Shown here piece after piece: positions 35,910-49,000 of a stretch of DNA of 64,000 nucleotides. The position numbers and the translations under genes are program-made. The stretch is from NCBI RefSeq assembly GCF_016545825.1, contig NC_052612.1, forward strand, positions 42,267,738 through 42,331,737, written 5' to 3'. This stretch comes from Eucalyptus grandis (Eukaryota; Streptophyta; Magnoliopsida; Myrtales; Myrtaceae). Below the pieces are notes generated by a model. It was not told the DNA's origin and did not search any database. It saw only the letters and a program-made list of their open reading frames with translations. The stretch's first letter is position 1. Each line of letters starts with the position of its first letter.

Positions 35910-37140
35910 GGCTTCGGATCTCGGGAAAAGGGAAGAGGGCCGGCAAAATGCTACCGAACTCCGGTTTCAGCGCGGCGACGGACGAAGCAGTTCCTGCACG
36001 CGATTCCGCTCATCGCTTCGCGCGAGCGCTCCTCGAAATGGAGGGAATGAGCGCAATTTGCTTCTCTCTCTCTCTCTCTCTCTCCCTCCCCGCCGCGACA
36101 AGCGGTGCCACCGACAACCGACCCAGCTCGTCACCGGCGACGCTCTGTCCCACTTTGCTTCAGCTCAGATCCACAGTGAGAGAGAGAGAGAGACAGCGCG
36201 CGCTGGCATTAAATTACGATCTTGTTCTTTTAAATCGATAAAAACTAGGTGGCTCTTCAGTCTCTGGCTGTCTCTGTCTCTGTCTCTCTCTGCTTTTGCG
36301 TTCCCCTGGGCTTGTCTGTTTCTCAATCTAGAACCTTTCAGTTCTTGATGGGTATCTCTTGGAAAGCGATGGCCCCATGCTCTGAAACCGAAATCTTTCG
36401 TACTTCCGGGATAAGGGATCATCTGAATTTTTGCAGTTTATTCAATCTGATCTTTCAAAAAATATTTCCTGGCCAGTGGTGGCGGCACCATACACGAGGG
36501 ACGCCGTCGCCAGCTCCGCCACAAAGTCATGCAAAGGCGGCGAGAGTGCACCACCTTAGCCGCTCGGTTCACGTGAACGGAGCGGGCCTGCCGGGCGAGG
36601 CGGCGTCGGCACCGCCCGTGAAGGCCAGGTCGACGAGGGCCGGGCCGGTGAGGGACCGCCTCAAATTTGGGCGGAGCGGCCTCGCTCGGGTCTACTTCTC
36701 AAATTCTACGAGGAAGAGTTGGGTCAATCCAGGGAGCATTGAATTTGTTCTCGATTCAACTCCACTCCATTCGCGATAATTACTGCATCCCGTACTTGCC
36801 AAGTTGCCATCCGTACTCCCAATATCCAGGTGGACATCTTCCATATCGCTTGTGCAGAATATGAACGATCTAAGCTTTGCATTCCACCCATCTTCTTACG
36901 CAGATCCGTGTGAGAAGATGCATCTCGTTTCTCGCCGTGGCTCAGCCTCTTTCTTACTCTTTTCTGGGGGGCAGGCGGGACGGGGGGCTGGAGGCGATTT
37001 GGGCCGTCAACGGTTCAGATTTCCAACCGATTTGATCCGAATCGAAACATGAAGGGGCGCGTCTTCATATCGATGCGGCCCGAAATCTATATGGAGCACG
37101 AACTGAAGTCACAGATCGGGTCGGCGTGGTTGGATTTCGT
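35910..37140. promoter_or_regulatory. NUDT16 upstream region; GC-rich, CT/GA tracts, unassigned frames
   Basis: This is upstream DNA of the minus-strand NUDT16 gene. A plus-strand frame at 36249-36779 (176 codons) starts in a CT tract, has no domain I recognise, and its GC-rich second half (36480-36670) is also open in other frames. I could not confirm a gene. Two EST-free interpretations, a NUDT16 promoter or a decayed gene fragment, are both possible. Confidence 0.35.
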
Positions 37141-37144
37141 GCAA

Positions 37145-37640
37145 TTGTTTACTTAGGTTTGTTCGGTAATGTTTTTGTTTCAAGAAATAATTTTTTTTTG
37201 TCAGAAATAATTTTTTTTTCTATTTCTATTCCCTAAAACAATTTGAGTAAAAGAACGCGTTTGGTAATTATATAAAATTTATATTATCAAAATAGAAGAA
37301 GAACGAGAATGCATTTTGTATGATTCATAAATGTTTTTGTAAAGTAGTATTTTTTTTAATTTTTTAATAATTTTTAAGAATTGTTTTTCTTTTTTTCTTT
37401 TCTTCACCGATCGTTGACCGTCGAGGTGGTTGGAGGCGATTGATGGCGAATGGCCACCAATGGCAAGGAAGAAGATGAAGAAAAAAAGAAAAAGAAATAG
37501 ACTTATTTCTATAAATTGTTCCCGGAAATTAAAAAAAAACTACTTTTTATTTATTTATTTCCGTTTCTATTCTAAATCTATTCCCCAATCACTTTTTTAT
37601 TCCAAAGAATAGAAGATTTAATTGACATTATTAAACAGAT
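37145..37640. mobile_element. TTCGGTAA-type inverted-repeat element (element 1 of unit A)
   Basis: The left end TAGGTTTGTTCGGTAATG and the reverse complement of the right end (ATCTGTTTAATAATGTC) are diverged inverted repeats. Inside is a GC-richer core near 37400-37450 (CACCGATCGTTGACCGTCGA). From about 37222 it is duplicated at 50787-51200, so the left edge of the large tandem duplication falls inside this element. Confidence 0.55.
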
Positions 37641-37657
37641 TTATGTTACTTTCTATT

Positions 37658-37743
37658 CTGGGGAGCAAAAGAATAGAAAAACAAAGAAATAGAACCGTTG
37701 CCGGGGAGCAAAAGAATAGAAAAACAAAGAAATAGAACCGCTG
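37658..37743. repeat. 2 x ~43-bp tandem duplication
   Basis: GGGGAGCAAAAGAATAGAAA followed by an ACAAAGAAATAGAACCG segment occurs twice in succession. Unit B has a single copy at the equivalent position (about 51220-51256), so this is a small unit-A-specific expansion. Confidence 0.75.
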
Positions 37744-37756
37744 CCATACAGACTCT

Positions 37757-40700
37757 TAGGGGCGCGTTTGGTAATCATTCTCGTTTCCTATAATTTTTGC
37801 TCAAAATGATTTTTTATTATTCTGTTTTCGAGAGCAATTTTTAAGTTTTTGAAGACGCTTGGTAACTATCCAAAATTTCTATTCTCGGGATAAAAATGCA
37901 TTTTGTATGATTCTTAATAAATTCTTTTGTTTCTTTTAATTTTTAATACTTTTATTATCTTTTTCTCTTTTTTCTTTGTCCTTTTCTCTTATTCTTCCTC
38001 CTTCTTTGTGTCGGCAACCGTCTAGGTGAGGTTCGACGAGCTTGTCGGAGACTCACCTAGCCATCGTGAGCCTCGATCTCACTAGATTTGAGCGAGGCCG
38101 GCCATCGGCAAGGCTCAACCTTGCCCAGGTGGCGTGAGGTCGGCCTCGTGTCGGCTAGCGAGGCCTAGCTGCTGGCAAGGCCTAGCTTTGCATTGGACTA
38201 GGTGAGGCTCAAGTCGACGAGCCTCACCGTGGCTCAACATTGCCGGGGGCAGGCGATGCTTTAGCGAGGCCGCCGGGACTTGTTTGGCCGGTCATGGGCC
38301 ATGATTGATGCCGGCGATTGGCCAAAAGGAAGAAGAAGAAGAAGAGGTGTGACAACATGATTTTCAACCCCATTTTCGATGAAATGGAATAGGCTTTTCA
38401 TTGACGCGTTTATAATCTTTTTCTTTGAGTTGGCTACTCACGAGATAATTGATCTATCTGGTGAAGCCGTTAAGCAATTTAAACTCGACAGACTTGAGAA
38501 TTCAACTAAAAAACGACTGCTCAACTGTGTTAATCTGTAAGGGTCAATATGACACTATTAAAATCAATTAGAGACCAGAGATAGGTCGATTCGATAAAAG
38601 CATGTAATTAAAGTTTGAGTGATTCCACCTAATTGCAAAATTTGCGTCGAACAGCACTAAACCGATTTTTTTGTCGATTATGTATCTTGTGCCCGTATTT
38701 GAAATTTCGAGATTTTCACGACAATCAAGAGTCATCTATGAGTTGGAGATGCAATGTGGATCAAAGATAATCGACCACAAGTCAAATGCATTAAAAATTC
38801 CTAAAAGCTACCCGATAGGTTAGGTCACGATAAAATCGCATTCGATTAAAATTAACCACGAAATTGAACCTAGTTTCAGGAATAAAAAATTCTACCGTGT
38901 CACAATTCATTTATAGGACGTCACCCCATCTTTCGGAGAAATTTTGTTGAGTTTGGGATTTTTTGGAAAAATTGAATTTTGGATATTTCGGAAAAAGGAA
39001 AGAAATTCGGATGGGAGAGAGAATGGCCACTTTTGCTGTTCAAAATTAGTGTTTATGGGAAATATTATGCAACAAAGTAATGGGGACCAAAGAGATGAAC
39101 ATAAGAACTTAGGGGACCAAGCATTTATCAAGATGGATATTTTTTTTTGACTTTCAAGGCTTTTGTTCTCTTCTCTCTCTCTGCCGTCCACCTTCTTCTC
39201 TTCTCTTTCTGTTCTTCGCATTTTCTCTTCCACCCATCAGCGGCCGAATCCTTCTCTGCACGCCTGTAACCGTGAGCCCCCATCTCCTCCAATTCCAGCG
39301 TTCCTCAACTTCATTTTCCTTCTGCCACCTAGCCTGCGTCCCTTTCCATTTTGTTGCCACCATCGCCAGCCCTTCAACACGTCAGCCCACCTCCACCGAA
39401 ACAATTTCACTCAGCCTCACGCCCATTCAACCCACTTACACTCCAGCCCAGCAAATTGCCGTCTTCACCGCCCACGCACTCCAGCTACCTCACGAAGCCA
39501 GCCCGGTTTTCTCCACCGCCCATCTCCACGCTTGGTCAACCCCAGCAGCTTTGGCCATCGTGAATTCTACCTCCTGCCTTCACCGCTTCGTCTCCTAAGC
39601 CCCACGTCCAGCCCATCTTGCACCGCTCCACGCTTCAACAGGCCAACCAAGTCTAGCACCAAATCGAGCAGCCCTCCTAGCTTCTGGTTCAGCCCGCAAC
39701 TCAGCCCTAGACCAAGCCGAAGCCAGCCCACTCGGACCGACCAGCTGCCCTCTGCAAAAGCAAGGCCGAAGTGCAGCTCTAGCTGAGTCGTCTTGGACCG
39801 TTTTTAGCTTGGTCCGGACCTCCTTTGGTTTTTCCGTAGACCCGAGTTGTGCTCGCCGTCGCGCTGCCGTTGCCGTGAACCTGGTTTTCGTGCTAAACCA
39901 ATGAGTTTATGTCCTAAACTCTAATTAGGGTGCTAATTATACTTAGAGGTGGATTAGTAGCTTAATTAGAGATTATGCGGTTAGTTCAATTAGTGGTAAT
40001 TAGTTATTTAATTAAGTTAGTAGATTATTTAATTAGTGATTAGGTGGTTAGATTAGTCTAGGTAGATTAATTAGTGATTTATTTAATTATTTTGCATTTA
40101 TTTAATTATTTTGTAATTTATATAATTATTTATTTATTTTTCCTGAAATTATACCGGGATAGTCGGTTGTTAGAATTTCGTGCTGATTGTCGTGGTGCAA
40201 TTAGTTTGTGCAATTGAGTGTTAAATTGTGCAATTGGATGATGATTGGTGATTTTGAGTTATTATTCCAAAATTATGGATTTTGGTATTTAATTAGAAAA
40301 AAATACTGGGTGTCGGGTTATGACACAAAAAATATTTTTAAGTACCATATAAAGTCATGGGATTTTTAAAAGTGAGAATATCGCATTTTATGGTTTAATC
40401 TGATTGAGTATTCACGCACGATTATTTTACCGGGTGTTTTTAATATGAAAAAATAAACCAATCACATTATTTAAATTAAGACATTTGGGTGCAAAGCACT
40501 ATGTCCTTGGCCGGGATTGGGTGTACGTGTGATAGTTATAAGAACCCGTTACCCGATGTACGTCGGGTGGATGATACTCCTATGTGGAATGTTCCTGACA
40601 ATGGATGCTAGTCGCAATAGAGGTTGGACCAATGCTCCTATATGGAATGCCGTCTAGATATAGATGCCGTGCTCGATGGGGCGAGACAATGCCCGGTTAT

Positions 40701-41630
40701 GTCGGAAGACCGCCGAACGTCGAGTAGGCCGTGCTCGTTGGGCCATGATTAATTGGAATGCTTGAGTGAGTGATTTGATCGCGCCTGATTATGAGACAAA
40801 ATTATGTAGTACGGAATGGGACGTGTCATAGCGATTTGGTATTATAATCAGGACCCCTGTGATTGATTGGTATATGAGTTGAAGTGTTCCAATTGCATGT
40901 ATGGTATGCATATATGATATGAGCTGTACTGACGTGCAATGAGGTGCTAAGGCGAGGTAAGTCCTTTATGATGTGTGTATAGGTTGCCTTTAAGTGTATT
41001 ACCTTTCTAATAAGGGTTTATGGTACAAACTCTCTGAGATTTTTATCTCACCCCTGACGGGGTTACCAATTTCAAGGGTCGTAGCATGGATGATCCAAAG
41101 CTCAAGGCTGAAGGGTCCTGAGTGTAGATGGCCTAGAGGTTTCTTTTTGAGTCAGACCTCCCGTGTATAAATTCGATGTGTTTATAAAGTGTGACAACTC
41201 CGAATTTCTGTCGAGTAGACCTTGTTGTTGTGAGAATTCTTTTGAGAATTGACTGTCCTACTTTTCTATCCTATGTTGTTTGTTATCTGGGGATTGCTTT
41301 AATTCGCTTTCGCATGTGTAAGAATTGTTTGGGTTGGTAATGCGTCATGGGAACGTTGCAATTTAATCAACCACCGAGGAATGTGCGCGCGCTTGAGGTT
41401 CGAGACGTGACAAGAGGAAAGAGAAGAGAAAAGAAGAAATATGAGTCTTGATTCTAGGAATTACTCCTAAGAACAAGAAATAACTTTTTTCTAATTCTTA
41501 GAACAAAAATCTTTTTGTTCTCAAGAACAATTAATTTATCAAATGAATTTTTGTTCTTTTTTTTTGTTCCGAGAAAGAAAAAAACAAAATAAATTATTCT
41601 TAAAAATGTTACCAAATAGGATCTTAGAAG
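37757..41630. mobile_element. TTTGGTAA-family element interrupted by a solo LTR
   Basis: The left end TTAGGGGCGCGTTTGGTAAT and the reverse complement of the right end (TAAGATCCTATTTGGTAAC) are inverted repeats. The element is split at 38347/41413 by the LTR insertion. Its uninterrupted sister is 51270-52055. The core (38010-38330) is GC-rich with repeated GAGGCTC / GCCTCACC motifs and no coding frame. Confidence 0.75.
38348..41412. mobile_element. 3,065-bp solo LTR (probably Ty3/gypsy type)
   Basis: The insertion starts TGTGACAACATG and ends GAGACGTGACA, the TG...CA form of LTRs. It is flanked by a perfect 5-bp target duplication AGAGG (38343-38347 and 41413-41417). The sister copy at about 51849 has one uninterrupted site. 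No second LTR, primer-binding site or polymerase domain is visible, so it is best read as a solo LTR left by recombination. A 207-codon Pro/Ser-rich plus frame (39163-39786) lies inside and is not clearly a gene. Family type is inferred from size and the ATTTTTATCTCACCCCTGAC-like segment near 41037. Confidence 0.8.
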
Positions 41631-42544
41631 CATAGAGTGCATGGTAGGCTTTTCCTCCTCTTATGGTCGTGGCGTAGGATTATGTCTGTGCATTAAAATA
41701 GCGTGGATGTGGTCCTTTAGCTTAGCATTGTTGCCCCTCTATATTCAACGGTGAGTCTAACTTGAATAGACAAATATATAAGTAAGACTAAAATTGATCA
41801 AAATAAAGAAATTTCTCGGAAAAATTGAGAAAAGTCCATAGACTAATACAATTAATTGACGTGATATTATTTTATTTCTGTTTGGAGATATTAATTTATT
41901 GTTGGCTTTTGTCTTGTTTAACTTTTTTATTAGGTCAATTTAATCCTAAACATTTTTATGTTAGCAGCCATTCAATCCACCCAACTAATTTAGATCAGAA
42001 ATAATTGACGTGAATATCGACTGGTAAGACCAGTGTTCATATGGGAATTTTTTAAAAAATATTTTTCTCTTTTTTCCTTTTCCTTACGTTTTTTTGGCCG
42101 TTGGCCAATTGTTGGCCACAAGCGAGGGTGGATATTGAGATGGAACATTTTTTAAAATTTTTTACTCCTTTCTCTTTTCTTTTTGTGGGCTGAGCCTCGG
42201 CTGAGCAAGGTTGACTCCTGCCTAGGCCAAGGCTAAATTGTCCTGATTAAATTGATCTTTTTACATTGCAACTTTTTATGCACTGCATCAAAAAGCCTGA
42301 AAAAATAAGTTATACACTAATAATAGTTTGCCATTTAAGAAGGTATGTCTTCGGTTTGTTCCATGTCTGTTCAGTTTTTATTGAGTGTTTTCTTTATACT
42401 TAACTTCCAAAATTTTATTAATTTATGTTCAACATATATTGGTTAAATTTTTTCTATTTAAATAATTAGACCACATATGAAGAGATCAAAATAAGTCACC
42501 CCAGTCAAAAGGTATATTTGAAAATACTTTATCCAATTAATCAA

Positions 42545-42701
42545 TTGTTTTGGGCAACCACTGAGGTTTGCTCCAATGATCACCCTTTTAACATGGAAGG
42601 GGGAGGTAGGGGTTCAAATCCCCAACTTCTCCAGGGTTGGGGTGGGGACGATTCATTTTCAAGTGTGGGACCGACCAAAAAAATAAAAATTTGTTTTGGG
42701 C
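42545..42701 (+). mobile_element. tRNA-related SINE with 11-bp target duplication
   Basis: The body is 42556-42690 (135 bp), flanked by TTGTTTTGGGC at 42545-42555 and 42691-42701. A perfect Pol III B box (GGTTCAAATCC) lies at 42611-42621. The 3' end is GGGACCGACC followed by A-rich sequence. Unit B has an empty, slightly diverged site near 52968-52985. It lies downstream of AVT1 copy A. Confidence 0.85.
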
Positions 42702-43018
42702 TTTATAACTTTCCAAATCCAATCCAATTTCCCTTCGTTCTTAGTTAAGCAGTTCTATTACACCTCTGATCGATAGGTTACAAACATGAAAATCACCCAC
42801 ACGAGTCAAAGAGTAACGCTAGCCAGCATCACTAACACACACAAAGCAAGGACAGCATTTACTCCTGTTCCTTTTTTCTCTGAACTGAGCAATTAACACT
42901 ACAAAAAAGACTGTTGATAATCACATTAATCTGGTGCTGAAGTTCCATGAAGCTTATAAGTATAGAAGGGACTGATGATGCCTAAAGCTCTATTGGATTG
43001 AGTGGCTGAATCTCCTCT

Positions 43019-46000
43019 TCAGTAACTCTTTGCAATCTGGGAAATGGCAGAATACGTCCCCAGCGCAGCACTGATGACACCCACGACAACGATTGCAGTA
43101 CTCAGAACAACCTGAACATGTCAAGTGAAAAGAAAATCTATCAGCAACTGGAGCAGTGGACAGAAGGGTACTGTGCCAATAGGATCATAGTGTCTAAAAT
43201 TCATTAAATAAGGCGGATGCCGCATTGTTCTGCTTAGTTAGCAAAAAGAACATCAAAGCCACTGCCGACCTCCTGCAGATTAGTGTTTGCCAAGCTAATT
43301 TCTGGATTCAAAGTACTTAAGTAACCATTGAAAGTCCATCTTCTCCAGAAAAATTCTGCTTTCCTATTTTCTGTCCCCAAAAGGGGAATAGTAAAAGCGA
43401 GCATGATCAAGACTGTAAGGGCCACACAGCCTATCTTATGTATGCCACATTTCTATAAGCCTTGTACTTTTACTTCTCTCCTTCAAGTTGAATTCACTTC
43501 TGCCAGTGCAAGTTTTACCCAAAATCAAGTCTGAAGTACCTGCATTTTTGTCGCTTTGTTCCCCATGATCCTCAGAAAGCACAAAGCTGGAACAATTATT
43601 GCCTGAATCAAGGATAAAATTTTACATGGTTCAGAAAAATCGTGGGCACAAGACTTGTATTCTTCGATAACAGGTGAGACGAGCATTCAAGAGACAATAA
43701 CAGAGCCTCAATACTGTTGAGTTATTGCTTATACTCCTCAAGGAAGATGTCAAATACTATGAATTAACTGATCGAATATCAACACAATGGCACAATTTTG
43801 CCAAGAAGAATTTGAGGATCCGCTAAGCTAAACTGATTAGCTTTGTCTGTTTCTAACTGAAAATTAACTATGAAATTACTAAATCTTATTTTGTTGGAGT
43901 TCAAATTGCTTCTACGTTCTCAAAACATGTAAAAAAATCTATATAGATTCTAGCCAAAATTGAGAGACGTGCTTGTGTGATTCAACTACAGAATCTTTGA
44001 ACAATTGCTGCACAAAAACTTAGTCCCCTAATAGACATGGAAGTGTGGACTAAAACGAAAAGGATAGAAGGGTGTCAAATAGTGCCTGAATGCTCATTTG
44101 CAGACAACAGTAATGATGAGGTCTATCCGTTGGAAAATGTCAATGCGATAGATAGCGGTTCAGAGTCGATCAAATCTTTAACAAAATGCAGCACGAGACC
44201 TGGTTTTGACCTTATTAAGAAAAAAAAATGGTCCATTTATCAATATTCCAAATATGAATGGACACAAATGGATTACTCTGGAAAAACCATCAGACAAAGC
44301 AAGGCTACACAGAAGAAAAATATAAATCCAAATTCAGGTTAACAAGGTAATATGCCTACCACAAGAACACTTAGGAGGGAACCAATCAAAGCCATTACAA
44401 GACCTGCATCGAACCAGAAAAAGTTACACTAACAATGCTGCATAAATGTCAAGTACTTGTTGAAAGACTACATGTAGCTGAAAACAATGGGTGAGCAAAC
44501 AGTTAAAGTCGGAGCAGCTTCGCAAACAGTTAAAGTCGGAGCGAAGCTGTCAATCTTCGGAGATATGAGGTTTGTGCTGATGCAAAGTTTAAGTACTTTA
44601 ATTACTCTTTGTGCAGTACTCTCTTCTGAAATTCTAAAGACGTGCAACCCTCATCAGTATGTGCAGATTCACTTGTAGAATGTGTTCAAAGAAAGTTCCT
44701 AACGTCGAGTATCTATTAGTGTCTCAATGTGGGTTTCTCATTAAAGAAACTGCAAAATGATAAGTAAAGTTTGTCACTTCAATATAGATGTGATGAATAT
44801 GTCAATGTAGAATATTTGAAGATATTATTATGGAATATAATACTGAGGAATGGAATGTTTCATAACGGAGAATTCATCTTTTCTTATACAATAAAGCGCA
44901 CTTACCTTTGTCGCATGTTAACGAGGAAAAGAAGAATTATTTTGAGTCTCCCAACTATTGGATGTATCAATATTAAATGAAAAATTCTTGCAGCTCAGGT
45001 TTTCCAATGGCCTTGAAGTGCAGAAATTCCAATCGTCCTTAATGTTTAGTGAAGCTAATATCATCTTTGACAGCACGCAAGCAAAGGGTCACTAACCAAG
45101 AAAAGAGAGATAGAGAACAGTTGCTAGTTTTTAAAATAGGACTTAACAAATGTGAGGAAGGGGGGCTATGACAGAGCTAAGTCACAACCTTTTCCTTTTC
45201 TCCTGTTCAGAATTGAAGATTGTCCACACTCCCAATACATACAATTATCTTAGATCCAAATGCATAACAGTAATGATGAGGATGAACTGTTGCTGTGAAA
45301 ATGAACTTAAAATATTTACCAAAGAAAGGAAGAAGGAAAGCAACACAAACTGAGGAGATGACCAGGGTTGTTCTAAGCAGAATGTAACATAAAAAATTGT
45401 CTGAGATTCCTGCAGGCAGCAACTCTTCTAGGCTCCGTGCCAGTGGGTTCATCAACAGAGCATATTTATCCAATGTTCAGGATACAAAGTACGTTATAAG
45501 CAGTAGAGGTAAAAGCAAAAAAGAATGCATCAGTTTAATTGTCAGGACTCAAAAATGCAATGCAAAAAGGATATTTAGTGAACGGATTGATGACCTGCCA
45601 CAGAAAAAATGAATGGACGCTTAGAATCCACAATGGTATATATTTCAACCAGGGATAGAAACTTTGCAGCACAATGCACAAAATCTCCTACTCACTGTTG
45701 TCCATATGGCGACTTTGGAAGCAATAAAATGTCCTGGCATATTTAAGGTGATCTGGGATAGTGTACTTTGACCAAACATGAGATATCCCATGACTGCAAT
45801 GCCACCATATATTAAGACGCACAAGATGAAGCTGCATATACAAGAAAACTTTTAGGATATAAAAAGTAAACTAAAGAAAGTATGTTAAGCATGTACCAGA
45901 AGAAAGTCCGTACCACACGATCAATGCCTTGTTGAATTTTGTTTTATCAGCCATTGACTGATAGATGTTTGGAAAAACAGAATGTCCAGAGTAGCAAAAT

Positions 46001-49000
46001 CCGTACACACCAATGGCAAATGGAATGCCACTCCAATTGACCAAGGGACCTGTCTGGTGAAATCCAATACCCTCTCTAGTACCAAGTATCACCACACAAA
46101 GAACAATCAAAGCTGTAGCAATTACTCCTCCAGCTGCAAGGATGCAATGTGAACACAGATGAAATTCCCATTTTGCAGTTCAGATACTAAAAGAATTATA
46201 GAGGCTACTAAATCAAGGAAATTCTTGCCTGAGAGGTATGATATTACTCGTAGATCCCTCAACCAAACTGTAGGTAGCACAATGAGAGCGGTTAAAATTC
46301 CAAAAAAGTGCAAAGAATCCAGCTGAAAACCAGACCAATTAAATGATACTCCCGGAAATAGTCTGGTGAGGTTTTCCCCTTCCAAAGTAATGAACTCCAC
46401 ACAATATGACTGCAGACAAGAGCTAAGATAGTGAATAGGCTGAATTATCACGGCAAAAGTAAAAGCAATGCTTGTAGTCGGAACTTACATATAATTCAGC
46501 GTACAAAATGATCTGCAACAACAAGCGAGAAAAGCAACTATTAGACTAAAGGCAATCCCATTTTGTGCAATGAACCTTTCTTTTACTCTCTTAAATGACA
46601 ATTTACCCTACAAACCTATTAATAATCAGGCATTATTACAACATGAAATCATAAACTCACAGAGATGAAAAGACGCCCATATCTCCCAAAGGCAGCTTGT
46701 CCTAGATCTGGATATGTAATGATGCCTTCTTTGCTTTCAAAGCAGTCTCTCATGAGAGAAGCAGTGTAACAGCATATGATGGCGAACAGAACTAAAATCA
46801 CCAGACTTGCCCATCCAGCTACTTTTATTGTGTAAGGTGTAGATAGAAGCCCCACTCCAGCCAGTACATTAATCCCTATTTTAGAATCAAAGGCAACACA
46901 AAACATCCGGTAACCAAAGGGCTTAATTCATGCCAAACGGCTATGGAAACAAGAGCGCTAATGGAAAAGTGAGAATATTGAATTATCACTTGAAGATGTC
47001 AAGTGGCCACTAGTGCAATTCCCTACGGACCATTGAAAACAGTCTGGGTGAAGCTACATCCATGACTGATCGGCAATTCTCCCGTAATCTGTCGGCGAAA
47101 TGAAGACTTAGCTGAATATGATGATTGTGCTCTTGATACCACATCTTCCTCCCTTGAATGTTTATACTCTTCAGTCAGTAAAGGAGATTTTGAACCTGCG
47201 TCAATGTTGCTCTTGCTGTAATCATTGTCATAGCTTGAATATCTAATACTCGGTGAGCGACTGAGAAATCCAAAGTTTGGCGACATCGAGATGGTGTAAG
47301 AATCTGTAGTCTCCCTGCAACAAAGGGTAGAGAGAGGAGGTGACAAGGACAAATATAAGAGGGTCAGCACTTGAAAACCGTAAAGCATCCTTCTAATTCA
47401 AATTGCTGAGTAAAACACCAGAGCTTTACCATTGCCGCCGTAGCTCAAGTATCACTAGTTCAGCTTAAGAAAGAGAGGTCATAGTCAACTTAAGGCATGC
47501 ACTTGACTGTTTCATTTTCCACTCGCAATTTCTTTTCTCGTGTATACTGGGAACAATTATTGATGTGGGACAAGCTGTTTTTATTGAGAACCAAATATGT
47601 TTAGTTGTTGTACGTGGATGCTCTGTGTCACGAGCACAAGGTAGTTGGATTGTAGTAAATGTGATGCTTGAGTGAAGTACTATATTTTGCGAGGAAAAAA
47701 AATGAACACAATAAACTAAGGGAATCAATTGGATATCAAATTCATGTGGTTCAATTAGTGTGACTACTCCCATGGGAAGAATGGTACGAAATTCCACCAT
47801 CGATTAAATGATAAGACAGAGAATACAACCACAAATTCGAGTTGCTCAAATACTCTTTGGTGTTTTTTGGCGCTCAATTACATCCAATAATTCCATAATT
47901 AGTCCTCACAATTGCTCGCAGAACAATCTCTCAATATCACAGAGAATTCACTAATCTATTGGCTTCAAGCACACCACACAATTGAATGTTATGACCAATC
48001 TCTGTTGAGCAAAAACCAAAACCCAATTGAAGACCAAAAACCTACTAAAATTAAAAAACCACTCGGAGTTCTATTCAAATTGGACTAGATTTCCTTTACG
48101 AGCTCAGATTTAATACTATACATATATGTGCCTTATACTCCCTTCAATCAAGCGAATTGAATATCAAATTTCATATTTGTCATATTTTCTAACTAAGCAT
48201 TCTCTTTCTAAGAATCAGCACTGCAACAAAGATCCAGGTTGGAAAAAAACGTATGCTAGCAGCATGGTTGCAGACTCCAAGTTTTAGCAAACAGCTTTTT
48301 GCACGAACTAAAACATTCCCTCAATCTTGATAAAGGCACAGTAAAATGGGAAACGAGGAAACTCCTAAAGAAAAAACAACTAGGAAGCACAAAATCCATC
48401 CTGCCACATAATACATTTCCAAGAATCAATACTCTGTTGAATAATACAAAAATCTGGAAGGATTTGAACTCGGAATTTAGATTCTAATTTGATACCAAAT
48501 GAGATTTTGTAAGGCTATTTTCATCAATTTTAAAAGTTTAATTTATTAAATTAAAGTATAATTTATTATTTAAATATTTTAACGGTTTAAAAAAATTGCA
48601 CGTCCACTATTCACAAACTCAACACACCCGCCTTTCAGTCAAGTCAGGCATCGCTGCCGAAAGCCGACAAAGGCCAAAACCTGGATTCATCGACAGAACC
48701 CCCTTCGCTACTATGAATACAGCATCCGAGAACCAAATAAGCAACAGCGAATCCAGGAACACGGCAACTTTTCGCCATACCCACGGCGTCGCCGTGGACC
48801 GATCGATCATGGAAATAGAAAACTGATCTCGCTTAAACCGTAAGCAAACCCTCACCTGTAGCTCTGCGGCCACCTTTGAGACACGAAGGCGATGAGCGAG
48901 CCGCTCCGGCCTCCTCCGGCGCCGCCTGCCCCCTCTTCTCCCTCCTCCTCGCTGCTGCTGCCGCTGCTGCTGCTGCTACCTCCGATCTTGTTCACCTCGA

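Noticed and set aside
36249..36779. 176-codon plus frame upstream of NUDT16
   Set aside because: It starts in a CT microsatellite, its GC-rich half is open in several frames, and no domain was seen. Kept only as an uncertain note.
39163..39786. 207-codon Pro/Ser-rich plus frame
   Set aside because: It lies inside the solo LTR, is low-complexity, and overlaps alternative frames; no retroelement protein domain is visible.
45456..45574. AT-AC version of AVT1 intron 8, ending after GAAC
   Set aside because: It would place the 3' splice site right at the branch-like motif and add Leu-Asp inside a conserved block. Less likely than AT-AA, but not excluded without transcripts.
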